Part shown: positions 52,133-60,144 of the stretch, one piece after another | How positions within the stretch are numbered: position 1 is the first letter of the stretch | How the letters are laid out: each line of letters opens with the position of its first letter | Assembly: GCF_014529945.1 (NCBI RefSeq) | Contig: NZ_JACVFB010000003.1 | Span: 806,001 to 870,000 of the forward strand | Source of the DNA: Chitinophaga varians | Lineage (GTDB): Bacteria; Bacteroidota; Bacteroidia; Chitinophagales; Chitinophagaceae | Direction: 5' to 3' | Length of the DNA: 64,000 bases | Made by a program: the position numbers and the translations under genes | The notes under the pieces: model-generated | Databases searched by the model: none | What the model was told of the DNA's origin: nothing | Seen by the model: only the letters and a program-made list of their open reading frames with translations

Positions 52133-54253
52133 TTATCTGACAAAAGCAGCGGCGATACCGCCGTCCACGTTTAGTACGTTACCGGTTGATTTGTGGAGGA
52201 GTCCGCCCGCGAGGGCGAAACACGCGTTGGCAATATCTTCCGGCAGGATGATTTCATTCAGCAGTGTGCGTTTGGCATAGAAAGCGGGCAATTCGGCTAC
52301 GGTGATGCCATAAGCTTTAGCGCGGCCTTCCGCCCAGGCGCCTTCCCATATTTTACTGTCAGAGATGACCGCATCCGGATTAACAACGTTAACGCGTATA
52401 CGATCTTTCCCCAGTTCCGCTGCGTTGAGCCTGCTAAGATGCAGTTGTGCTGCTTTAGCTGAGCCATAGGCTGCATTATCCGGGCCGCTCATCAGTGCAT
52501 TTTTGCTGACGATATTGATCACATCACCACCGAGCTGTTGTTTTCTCATCACTTCCACGCCGGCCTGTGTTACGAGGAACTGTCCTTTTACCAGCACGTC
52601 GTAGAGCAGGTCCCAGTCCGCCTCCGTATGGGCTTCCAGCGGTTTGGAGATGGAGAGGCCGGCACAATTCACGATCAGGTCTACCCCACCGAATACCAGT
52701 GCAGCCTGCGCAAAAGCTTGTGTAATGGTAGCCGGGCGGGTAACATCCAACAACGCAGCCGTGAAAGCGTCTTTACCAACTTGCTGCTCAAAATCGCGGC
52801 TGACGCTCTGCAGGCGTGTTTCATCATTATCGCTGATGACCACCACCGCACCTTCCGCTATAAACTTCCGTGAAATGGCTTTGCCGATGCCGCCGGCGCT
52901 GCCTGTCACCAGGGCCACGCGACCGCTGAGTGCTTTGGGCTTAGGCATCCGTTGCAGCTTTGCTTCTTCCAGCAGCCAGTATTCGATGTTAAAAGCTTCC
53001 TGCCTTGGTAACGAAATATACTCAGAAATTGCTTCAGATCCACGCATCACATGGATCGCGTTGATATAAAATTCTGCCGCCACGCGGGCTGTCTGTTTGT
53101 CTTTGGCGAAAGTAAACATGCCGATGCCGGGCCACAGGATCACTACCGGGTTAGGATCGCGCATAGCCGGGCTGTTATCATGCCGGCACTGCTGATAATA
53201 TTCCGCATACATGCGGCGATAGGCTTCAAACAGCGGCGCTATCCTGCTTTTCACCGCTGGCAGATCGTGCAGGTCTTCCTCAGGAGCGATGTCCAGCACC
53301 AGCGGGGAGATTTTAGTCCGCAGGAAATGGTCCGGGCAACTGGTGCCCATGGGCGCCAGGCGGTGCAGGTCTTTCGCGTTGATGAACGCCATCACCTCCG
53401 GCGCGTCCGTAAAATGTCCTACCATTGACTGATAAGAAGAGGCGAAGCCCCGCAGCACCGGCGCCAGCGCGGCCGCCTGGCGGCGACGTTTCTCCCCAGG
53501 CAGGTCTGGTATCACCGCGCCGCCAAATACCGCAGGCTGCTGAGATACTTTCGCATGGATATAATCCGCCGCTTTATCGATCACTTCCAATGTGTTCAGG
53601 TAACATTCATACGCCGTGTCTCCCCAGGTAAACAGGCCATGGGAGCCGAGGATAATACCCCTGATACCCGGATGATCGTGCAGGCATTTCCGTAGTTGCA
53701 GCCCCAGATCAAAGCCTGGTCGTTGCCAGGGCACCCAGCCGATGGCGCCGCCGAACAGTTCTTTCGTGATCTGTTCACCATCTTTTGCCGCAGCAATGGC
53801 GATCACCGCATCCGGATGCAGATGGTCAATATGTTTAAACGGCAGAAACGCATGCAGCGGGGTGTCGATGGATGGAGGCCGGGAAGCAGGGTCATACAAA
53901 CAGAGATTAAACAGGTCCACCATCTCATCTTCAAAGGCGATACCGCGGTATACGTTTTCCAGGTTTCGGAGGCGGTCAGTGTACAACGCAGCGAGGCCAT
54001 TACGTTTCAGGGTGCCGAGGTCGCCGCCGGAACCTTTTACCCACATGACTTCCGTTTCCCTGCCGGTAAGCGGGTCCGGCACCACGGCTTTACAGGAAGT
54101 ATTGCCACCGCCATAGTTCGTGAGACGCAGATCGGCGCCCAGCAGATTAGAGCGGTATATCAGCAGCGCTACTTCATCGCCGGCCATGGCCGCGGCGGTA
54201 GCATCATCCCATAAATAACTGACATTTTTAAACTGTGTTCTTTCCAGCGACAT
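52133..54253 (-). CDS. rhaEW: Bifunctional rhamnulose-1-phosphate aldolase / lactaldehyde dehydrogenase
   Basis: A 706-residue fusion. The N-terminal class II aldolase (about 1-400) has NYGGGNTSCKAVV, WVKGSGGDLGTL, metal-binding HAFLPFKHIDHLHPDAVIA and LGSHGLFTWG. The C-terminal SDR (about 440-706) has VALVTGSAGGIGKAISRKF, NCAGLSISKPLE, the Ser in VNIVSKNALMSG and Tyr-x-x-x-Lys in AAYGSAKAAQLHL. It cleaves rhamnulose 1-phosphate to DHAP and L-lactaldehyde and then oxidises the latter to lactate. Such RhaEW fusions are known in several phyla. Confidence 0.9.
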   Translation of the reverse strand: MSLERTQFKNVSYLWDDATAAAMAGDEVALLIYRSNLLGADLRLTNYGGGNTSCKAVVPDPLTGRETEVMWVKGSGGDLGTLKRNGLAALYTDRLRNLENVYRGIAFEDEMVDLFNLCLYDPASRPPSIDTPLHAFLPFKHIDHLHPDAVIAIAAAKDGEQITKELFGGAIGWVPWQRPGFDLGLQLRKCLHDHPGIRGIILGSHGLFTWGDTAYECYLNTLEVIDKAADYIHAKVSQQPAVFGGAVIPDLPGEKRRRQAAALAPVLRGFASSYQSMVGHFTDAPEVMAFINAKDLHRLAPMGTSCPDHFLRTKISPLVLDIAPEEDLHDLPAVKSRIAPLFEAYRRMYAEYYQQCRHDNSPAMRDPNPVVILWPGIGMFTFAKDKQTARVAAEFYINAIHVMRGSEAISEYISLPRQEAFNIEYWLLEEAKLQRMPKPKALSGRVALVTGSAGGIGKAISRKFIAEGAVVVISDNDETRLQSVSRDFEQQVGKDAFTAALLDVTRPATITQAFAQAALVFGGVDLIVNCAGLSISKPLEAHTEADWDLLYDVLVKGQFLVTQAGVEVMRKQQLGGDVINIVSKNALMSGPDNAAYGSAKAAQLHLSRLNAAELGKDRIRVNVVNPDAVISDSKIWEGAWAEGRAKAYGITVAELPAFYAKRTLLNEIILPEDIANACFALAGGLLHKSTGNVLNVDGGIAAAFVR

Positions 54254-54261
54254 ACAAATAT

Positions 54262-55317
54262 TTATTTAAGAGAGTTTCCGTAACCAACGATTAATACAGA
54301 AAGGAGAATAGTGAGATTACCGGCGATGATCGTAGCCCTGGCCCTGGTGCTGACGCCCTTCCATTCTTTGAGCACCAGCCCCCACATGTTGGCGATCAGG
54401 ATGATAAAAGCCATATGCAGTATCCAGGAGCTGGCGCCGTTGCCCAGTTTGCTTTCGCCCATGCCGTAAAAGAAAAACTGCAGAAACCAGGTGGTGCCGG
54501 CCAGCGCCGAGAAAAAGTAGTTCGCTGCCAGCGGCGTTTGTTTATTGGTATAATCCACGTAGGAGCGATTGCGCAGATTCAGGAACAGACACCAGACCAG
54601 ATTGGTGGTCAGGCCACCCCAGAGCAGCACCACGTAGGTCACGTTGTTTTGATACAATGGGTCCAGTCCACGCAATACGGCCATCTCCGCCATACTTTTT
54701 CCGGCTTCTATGCCATATACGAAACAGGAGCTGAGAATGCCTGATACCACGCCCACTATCAGTCCTTTTACTACATTGAACTCCGCCACCGTCTTTTTCT
54801 TTTCCCCTTCCGGCAGTTCCTTTTCTTTCATCATGCCTGCCCTTCCGCAGATGCAGATACCCGCGAGGCATACCAGCATACCTGCCAGGACTACCTGTCC
54901 CCAGCTAGTGTGGAGCATGTCTGACAGCGATGTTTTACCGGCAGCAGGAACGATGTTGTAGTATATCGCCGGTACCAGTGCCCCGAACAGGGAGCAGCAG
55001 CCCAGCATCACCGAGTTGCCCAGTGACATGCCGAGGTAACGTATGCCCAGTCCATAGGTGAGGCCACCGATGCCCCATAGCAGGCCGAAGATATAAGTCG
55101 CCCCCAGCGTGCGCCACGATGCCTGCGTGATGAATTCACCGAACCCCGGCAGGGTAAGCCATGCCGCTACCGGTGGTACTATCAGCCAGGAGAACAGTCC
55201 TCCTGCCAGCCAATAAGATTCCCAATGCCAGCCTTTTACTTTTTTGAAGGGCATGTAGAAGCTGCCCGAGGCGAAGCCGCCTATGAAGTGGAATATGATA
55301 CCTGCGATTACAGCCAT
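54262..55317 (-). CDS. rhaT: L-rhamnose/proton symporter (RhaT family)
   Basis: A 351-residue protein with about ten transmembrane helices, starting HFIGGFASGSFYMPFKKVKGWHWE and including GGLTYGLGIRYLGMSLGNSV, as in RhaT permeases. It should import L-rhamnose across the inner membrane. First gene of the six-gene rhamnose operon, eight bases before rhaEW. Confidence 0.92.
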   Translation of the reverse strand: MAVIAGIIFHFIGGFASGSFYMPFKKVKGWHWESYWLAGGLFSWLIVPPVAAWLTLPGFGEFITQASWRTLGATYIFGLLWGIGGLTYGLGIRYLGMSLGNSVMLGCCSLFGALVPAIYYNIVPAAGKTSLSDMLHTSWGQVVLAGMLVCLAGICICGRAGMMKEKELPEGEKKKTVAEFNVVKGLIVGVVSGILSSCFVYGIEAGKSMAEMAVLRGLDPLYQNNVTYVVLLWGGLTTNLVWCLFLNLRNRSYVDYTNKQTPLAANYFFSALAGTTWFLQFFFYGMGESKLGNGASSWILHMAFIILIANMWGLVLKEWKGVSTRARATIIAGNLTILLSVLIVGYGNSLK

Positions 55318-55554
55318 GTGGAATTTTTGTATCTGTTTTTACTAAAGTAGAGAAATCAGTGGGCCGGGCTGTCATGGACTGTTATGGGGGTACACAATTC
55401 ATTGTTTGTATTGGGTTCTATGGATTTATCCCCTGTAAAGGAGATGATACCCAAATTATCACCTGGATCGAATTTCAATCATTTACAAGTAGTTAACATT
55501 TAGAGAGATGTATTGGCGGATATTGCAGGCTATTCACTCAAAAAACACCTGGAT
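55318..55554. other. Intergenic region between the rhamnose operon and the toxin-antitoxin-like genes
   Basis: It must hold the rhaT promoter and regulator site. Only weak signals are seen: TACTTTAG on the minus strand near 55343, and a small ACAAT-TC-ATTGT palindrome near 55392. I see no gene or strong structure. Confidence 0.35.
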
Positions 55555-55562
55555 TATGTTTG
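55555..55562 (+). promoter_or_regulatory. Promoter -7 box of the Panacea-domain gene
   Basis: TATGTTTG, a full match to TAnnTTTG. Transcription starting a few bases on would leave ATG 55664 as the first in-frame start, which supports that choice over in-frame starts at 55508 and 55556. Confidence 0.45.
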
Positions 55563-55663
55563 TAAACCTACTATCTGCCACTGTCTTTTTCAGATTGTTT
55601 GAAAGAGGAAGATTGGCCATAAAAAATACCCTTATAAGAATAACACATATTAATACGGCTTCA

Positions 55664-56188
55664 ATGAAAAAACGATTTAAAGGAAGTAGCCCATATCAGC
55701 CAAACCCGGTGGTGCACACTGTCGATCAGATAGCGGATTGGTTTCTGGCGAGGCTGGACACCAACGCCGGAGATACCATTTCACCGCTGAAGTTACAGAA
55801 ACTGGTCTATTACGCACAGGCATGGCATCTGGCTATTTTTAATCAACCGCTTTTTAATGAACCCATTCAGGCCTGGGTACATGGACCTGTTGTCCCAAGT
55901 CTCTATCAGCGTTTTAAGGACAACTGCCGCGATTGCCTCATCGGGATAAATACCAATGGTCTGGAGAAGACTAATTTTCCCTCTGAAACAGAAGACCTGT
56001 TAAACGAAGTGTATTCAATTTATGGAGAACACTCAGCCAGTTATCTGGAACAACTGACACATCGTGAGATGCCATGGATCAAGGCGAGAAAAGGGGTGCC
56101 TTTGTATCAGCGTTCCGAAGAGGTGATTACGGTTGAATCTATGATTGATTACTATAAAGCATTAAGAAATGGGAAAAAAACATCTTAA
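55664..56188 (+). CDS. Panacea/SocA-domain (DUF4065) protein, probable antitoxin
   Basis: A 174-residue protein with the Panacea domain: VDQIADWFLARLD, ISPLKLQKLVYYAQAWHLA, PLFNEPIQAWVHGPVVPSLY and the late HREMPWIKAR. This domain is known as an antitoxin module that neutralises many unrelated toxins and is also found in phage-related genes. Its last 20 bases overlap the start of the next gene, the typical coupling of a toxin-antitoxin pair. Cytosolic. Confidence 0.85.
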   Translation: MKKRFKGSSPYQPNPVVHTVDQIADWFLARLDTNAGDTISPLKLQKLVYYAQAWHLAIFNQPLFNEPIQAWVHGPVVPSLYQRFKDNCRDCLIGINTNGLEKTNFPSETEDLLNEVYSIYGEHSASYLEQLTHREMPWIKARKGVPLYQRSEEVITVESMIDYYKALRNGKKTS

Positions 56189-56633
56189 TCGCGGTATTAT
56201 TTCAAGGGAGGCTGGTGATCATAGAAAAGCGCATCAATATGCCATTCCCAATCCATCTTCGATGCATGACTGGTCGCAAGGAGGCAACAATGCTCATATA
56301 CATCTGTCCATACGGTTCCTTCAGCATGACCATGAATGCTTTTCTGATTGGGGGAAAGCAGATATGAAGGCATTCTGGTATTTTCAGTCTAAGCTCCATA
56401 AGTTCACCTGGCAGCAGGCTTATGACACCTCTCGTAAAACCGATAAAAGTGGGCTGGGATATACGAAGATTTCACGCAACAACTATCCCGACAGCGAATT
56501 CAAAAAGTCCCTTGGTGATGAGGTAGAATTATTTGAATTACGGGTTGATCATACCAAAAGGGTACATGGTTTTCGCATAAGATCAATATTTTATTTGTGT
56601 TGGCTTGATAAAGGCCATAAAATCTGCGCTTGA
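56169..56633 (+). CDS. Unrecognised protein paired with the Panacea gene, candidate toxin
   Basis: A 154-residue protein that I cannot place in a family. It is basic and aromatic, with many His and Trp residues: PNPSSMHDWSQGGNNAHIHL, FWYFQSKLHKFTWQQAYDT and, near the C terminus, ELRVDHTKRVHGFRI then FYLCWLDKGHKIC. The RVHGFR and CWLDKxHKIC strands recall small nuclease or RelE-like folds in outline only. The 20-base overlap with the antitoxin-like gene and its size fit the toxin of a Panacea pair. No membrane segment. Confidence 0.7.
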   Translation: MGKKHLNRGIISREAGDHRKAHQYAIPNPSSMHDWSQGGNNAHIHLSIRFLQHDHECFSDWGKADMKAFWYFQSKLHKFTWQQAYDTSRKTDKSGLGYTKISRNNYPDSEFKKSLGDEVELFELRVDHTKRVHGFRIRSIFYLCWLDKGHKICA

Positions 56634-56711
56634 CAATATATTAATTCACGAACCATGTCATTACGAAAAATTCAAAGCGGAGGCCCTGTTCAACCTGCCG
56701 AAAACAGGGAA

Positions 56712-56746
56712 AATCGAACTGTCAAGTAATACTTGACAGTTCGATT
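56712..56746. promoter_or_regulatory. Perfect 35-base palindrome upstream of the RhuM-Fic gene
   Basis: A 16-pair perfect stem with a 3-base centre: AATCGAACTGTCAAGT, AAT, then its reverse complement. There is no T run after it on either strand, so an operator or recombination site is more likely than a terminator. Confidence 0.6.
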
Positions 56747-56776
56747 CACGAAAATGATGAAGTAAACCGCCATAAT

Positions 56777-56805
56777 TGAACCGACAAGGAATCCTTGTCA
56801 GTTCA
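56777..56805. promoter_or_regulatory. Second, related palindrome upstream of the RhuM-Fic gene
   Basis: TGAACCGACAAGGA, one base, TCCTTGTCAGTTCA: 13 of 14 pairs. The GAAC-TG/CG-CAAG core resembles that of the palindrome 50 bases upstream, so both may bind the same protein. Confidence 0.55.
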
Positions 56806-56839
56806 TTTCACACTACCATAAATAAATATTTTCTTAATA

Positions 56840-56847
56840 TATATTTG
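56840..56847 (+). promoter_or_regulatory. Promoter -7 box of the RhuM-Fic gene
   Basis: TATATTTG then C, a full TAnnTTTG match, 40 bases before the ATG and 35 bases after the second palindrome. Confidence 0.5.
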
Positions 56848-56887
56848 CAAATCATCTATATATTTTTTAACCCAAAAGAGAAAAGCC

Positions 56888-57769
56888 ATGTTTCACATTA
56901 CAACCACAGGTAATAACCCTGCCCTTGTCTATCAAACAGACACAGAGCTCACTTCCGTTGAGATTCAATTAAAACACAACAATATCTGGCTCACACCAAG
57001 ACAGATAGCGATATTATTTCGTCAATCTGAAGACAATATCCGCCTTCAGATCAATGATATTTATCTGGAAGGGGAAGCCGATGAAGCCCTCACCAATAGT
57101 GGTGCCGATGATTATGCGCTGGATATCGCCATTGCGGTAGCTTATCGTATTAGATCCAGGCGCACCATTGAATTCCGGACATGGGTAACCAAAACCATCC
57201 GCACGCGGCTGATGCAGACGGCACCATCCGCTCCTACCGGTCAAGACGAGGCCGCGGCCTTACAACAGGTGCTGACCGATTATGCGCACGCGTTAGATAT
57301 ACTCGACCAATATGACCATCAGCGGCTGCAGACTATCGGCACTACAGCGGACAATCTTTTCCACATTACCTATCCGGCAGCCATGGAAGCCATCCATGGA
57401 CTGAAGGACAAATTTGGAGGCAGTAGCCTGTTTGGCAACGAAAAAGATGATTCTTTCCGCAGTTCACTGGCGGTCATTTACCAGACATTCGACGGCAGGG
57501 AGTTGTATCCCGGTGTAGAAGAGAAAGCAGCGCACCTGTTATATTTCGTGGTGAAAAACCACTCTTTTTCAGATGGCAACAAGCGTATCGCTGCTTTTCT
57601 GTTTGTCTGGTTTATGGGAAGAAATAGTTTGCTCTACCGAAGAGATGGGTCCAAACGTATCGCGGACAACGCACTCGTAGCCATGACGCTGATGATTGCA
57701 GAAAGTAAAGCCGACGAAATGGACATGATGATTAAAGTAGTGGTTAACCTGATAAATACACTGAATTAA
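56888..57769 (+). CDS. RhuM-like N-terminal domain fused to a Fic/DOC domain
   Basis: A 293-residue protein. Residues 1-110 resemble the RhuM virulence-protein family (VEIQLKHNNIWLTPRQIAILF, YRIRSRRTIEFRTWVTKTI). Residues about 150-290 are a Fic/DOC domain with the active-site motif HSFSDGNKR (225-233), a Doc-like variant of HPFx(D/E)GN(G/K)R with Ser for Pro. Doc-type proteins phosphorylate or AMPylate targets such as EF-Tu. No partner antitoxin gene lies next to it. Twin palindromes precede it. Confidence 0.85.
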   Translation: MFHITTTGNNPALVYQTDTELTSVEIQLKHNNIWLTPRQIAILFRQSEDNIRLQINDIYLEGEADEALTNSGADDYALDIAIAVAYRIRSRRTIEFRTWVTKTIRTRLMQTAPSAPTGQDEAAALQQVLTDYAHALDILDQYDHQRLQTIGTTADNLFHITYPAAMEAIHGLKDKFGGSSLFGNEKDDSFRSSLAVIYQTFDGRELYPGVEEKAAHLLYFVVKNHSFSDGNKRIAAFLFVWFMGRNSLLYRRDGSKRIADNALVAMTLMIAESKADEMDMMIKVVVNLINTLN

Positions 57770-57778
57770 TACCGGGTG

Positions 57779-58357
57779 TCAGGCCTCTTCTACCAACATC
57801 TGTTTCCGCAGGTTCATGATCGCGTAGCGTACCCTGCCCAGGGCAGTATTGATACTGATACCGATGGTTTGCGCCATCTCTTTGTAACTCAGGTCTGCAT
57901 AATAGCGTAAGATCACCGCTTCGCGCTGCACCGTTGGCAGCTGGTCCAGCATGGCGCCTATCTCCTGATTGGTTTCATGTGTGATCAGGTGATGTTCTGC
58001 GCTGTGTTCCATCAGGTCCAGGCTATCTCCCATTTCATCATTATAGGGCGCCACCATGGTTTTACCCCAGGCGCTGGCTTTACGGAAATGGCTGATGCAG
58101 CAGTTGTGGGCAATCCGTACGGCCCAGGCCAGGAAGCGGTTGTTGTCAGCATATTGTCCACTGTGCAGCGCGTTGACAATCTTGATGAAAACTTCCTGAA
58201 AAATATCTTCTGCCAGATCGCGGTTGCGTACCAGCAGTACGATAGTTGTATACAATCTGTTTTTGTGACGATGCACCAACGTCGTAAACGCATGGTTATC
58301 GCCGTCTATATACAAGCGAATGAGTTCGTGGTCGGTAAAATCAGAATACTTGTTCAT
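57779..58357 (-). CDS. ECF-type RNA polymerase sigma factor
   Basis: A 192-residue sigma factor: region 2 (about 25-95, DLAEDIFQEVFIKIV and FLAWAVRIAHNCCISHFR) and region 4 (about 130-190, LPTVQREAVILRYYADLSYKEMAQTIGISINTALGRVRYAI). No FecR-type anti-sigma gene is adjacent, unlike many Bacteroidota ECF factors. It lies downstream of and in the same direction as the collagen-like lipoprotein and type IX secretion genes, 96 bases after them. Its regulon is unknown. Confidence 0.93.
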   Translation of the reverse strand: MNKYSDFTDHELIRLYIDGDNHAFTTLVHRHKNRLYTTIVLLVRNRDLAEDIFQEVFIKIVNALHSGQYADNNRFLAWAVRIAHNCCISHFRKASAWGKTMVAPYNDEMGDSLDLMEHSAEHHLITHETNQEIGAMLDQLPTVQREAVILRYYADLSYKEMAQTIGISINTALGRVRYAIMNLRKQMLVEEA

Positions 58358-58453
58358 ACACAGGTTTCAAGCGTTAAAAAATAAGTTCAGGAAACGGTCT
58401 CCCTCGACAGGGAGACCATTATTTCTATATGCTGGAGGCTATGAGTAAATAAC

Positions 58454-59044
58454 CTAGTCTTGCAGATTCAGCGCTTGCCGAACCTGGCTATAATTTTTCC
58501 AGTCCAGACTGCTGGCAGAACGAGCAGTTACACCGCCCGGAACAATCACATAACGGTACTGATAACGTTTACCAGTCGACGTTGTCTGGGTACTGGGATT
58601 ACCATTAGAAATAAGGCTGATGGATTTGGAAGCTGCCACATAACGGATCAGCGTTCCGTATTCATCGGTATAAGGCAGCAACACAATGCTCTGCTGCGAA
58701 GCAGTGCCCAGATTGATATACACATTTACCAGGGCGTTGGCCAATACCGCCGAATCCAGTTTAGGCGCAGAGATAGCCGCGGCATACAATATAGTATCCA
58801 CGCTACCATCAGGGTTCGTAGATGTCTGAGCCCCCTGAAAACGAACATCCAGCCAGCCGGAATAAATAACATTGGCGGAACCGGGATCACCTGGATCACC
58901 TTTAGGGCCTTGCGGACCTTGCGTGCCATTGTTACCAGCAGGACCGGCAGGGCCGGCAGGACCATCCTTAGAGCAGGACATGAAAAATACTACAGCAGAA
59001 AGAACCAGTGCATAGGGCATGCAACGCATTACTTGTTTGATCAT
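58454..59044 (-). CDS. Lipoprotein with a short collagen-like Gly-X-Y repeat
   Basis: A 196-residue lipoprotein (lipobox VVFFMSC, Cys near residue 24). Immediately after the Cys, about nine Gly-X-Y triplets follow (GPAGPAGPAGNNGTQGPQGP and onward to GDPGDPG). A beta-rich domain of about 140 residues comes next (VIYSGWLDVRFQGAQTS, RYQYRYVIVPGG). The Gly-X-Y stretch probably forms a stalk. Such proteins are common, often in many copies, in Bacteroidota; the ligand is unknown. Confidence 0.82.
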   Translation of the reverse strand: MIKQVMRCMPYALVLSAVVFFMSCSKDGPAGPAGPAGNNGTQGPQGPKGDPGDPGSANVIYSGWLDVRFQGAQTSTNPDGSVDTILYAAAISAPKLDSAVLANALVNVYINLGTASQQSIVLLPYTDEYGTLIRYVAASKSISLISNGNPSTQTTSTGKRYQYRYVIVPGGVTARSASSLDWKNYSQVRQALNLQD

Positions 59045-59081
59045 TACAGTTTGGATTTAAGTGTTTATTTTGATTGATTTT

Positions 59082-60110
59082 TTACCATACGTTCCGCGGA
59101 CAGGTATCTCCGTATTTGTTACCCAGCAGGAAACCGATCATGATCTCATGTGATCCTTTGCTGACGGTATTTAACGAAGACGCCGTATAGTCGTAGGAGT
59201 AACCGATATTGAAGGTGGAGTTGATGTTCACCCCAAACATGCCCGCCACACCATCGTGCAACCGGTAGGATGCTCCCACCCAGAGCCGGTCGCGGTACAT
59301 CATACGGGCATTTACATCCACGCTGACCGGCATCGCGGTAATGAACTTCACCATCACAGAGGGCAGCACGTTGATGTCATCGTTTATCCATAAGCGATAG
59401 CCTGTCGTGAAAAAGAGATGTGGCACCAGCTTACCGCGGTATACGCTATCGCCGACCAGTTTTCCGTTATCGTAACCGATATTCTGCGGGATGATGTTCT
59501 GGGCAGAGATACCTGCAAAAACATCGGCTGAATACAGCCACAGGCCGGCGCCGATATCCGGGCGCCAGCGGTTGAGGATGCCGGTACCGCCGATGGCCGG
59601 ATCGTTAGGGTCCAGGAACCCTACTTTGCTGGCATCGAGGCTTACCTGCTGCATACCGAGCGACAGGCCCGCGCTCAGGCTGGTCCTGGGCGACAGGTTG
59701 ATATGATGCGCATAGGCGGCACTGATGGAGAAGCGGTTAAGCGGCCCTGCCTTGTCATTCAGGATCGTCAACCCCGCGCCGGGATGTGGCGGAGGCGTCG
59801 TATAGTCGCGCCAGTAAGCTTTGCCCCGTGGGTTCTCACCGGGCATTTCAAAGCCGGTAGGCGAGGCATTACTATAGTCCGATTTGCGCAACGGCCCGTG
59901 CACCGTCAGATAGGTAGTCACCGGCGCACCATTCAACCCTGCCCACTGATGCCGGTGGCTCAGGCGCAGGTCCCAGTAATTTTCTATTCCTGCCACAGCA
60001 GGATTGATGATGAAAGGATTCATGATATACTGTGTATAGTGCGGCTGTTGCTGCGCCTGCACCCACATCGCCATCAATCCTATCAGACCAGTTAACACAA
60101 ACTTTTTCAT
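59082..60110 (-). CDS. PorP/SprF family type IX secretion outer-membrane protein (copy 1)
   Basis: A 342-residue barrel protein with signal peptide GLIGLMAMWVQAQ and the family start QQPHYTQYIMNPFIINPAVAG. Later it shows HQWAGLNGAPVTTYLTVHGP and the C-terminal FNIGYSYDYTASSL with GSHEIMIGF. PorP/SprF proteins pair with secreted proteins that carry gliding-type C-terminal domains (type B signal). It is transcribed with the OmpA-type gene, 34 bases upstream. Confidence 0.92.
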   Translation of the reverse strand: MKKFVLTGLIGLMAMWVQAQQQPHYTQYIMNPFIINPAVAGIENYWDLRLSHRHQWAGLNGAPVTTYLTVHGPLRKSDYSNASPTGFEMPGENPRGKAYWRDYTTPPPHPGAGLTILNDKAGPLNRFSISAAYAHHINLSPRTSLSAGLSLGMQQVSLDASKVGFLDPNDPAIGGTGILNRWRPDIGAGLWLYSADVFAGISAQNIIPQNIGYDNGKLVGDSVYRGKLVPHLFFTTGYRLWINDDINVLPSVMVKFITAMPVSVDVNARMMYRDRLWVGASYRLHDGVAGMFGVNINSTFNIGYSYDYTASSLNTVSKGSHEIMIGFLLGNKYGDTCPRNVW

Positions 60111-60144
60111 GACTCAATGTTTTAGGTTAAAAACAGGCCCGCAT

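Noticed and set aside
56712..56746. Perfect palindrome as an intrinsic terminator of the candidate toxin gene
   Set aside because: No T run follows on either strand, and a second related palindrome lies just beyond, which fits a binding site better.
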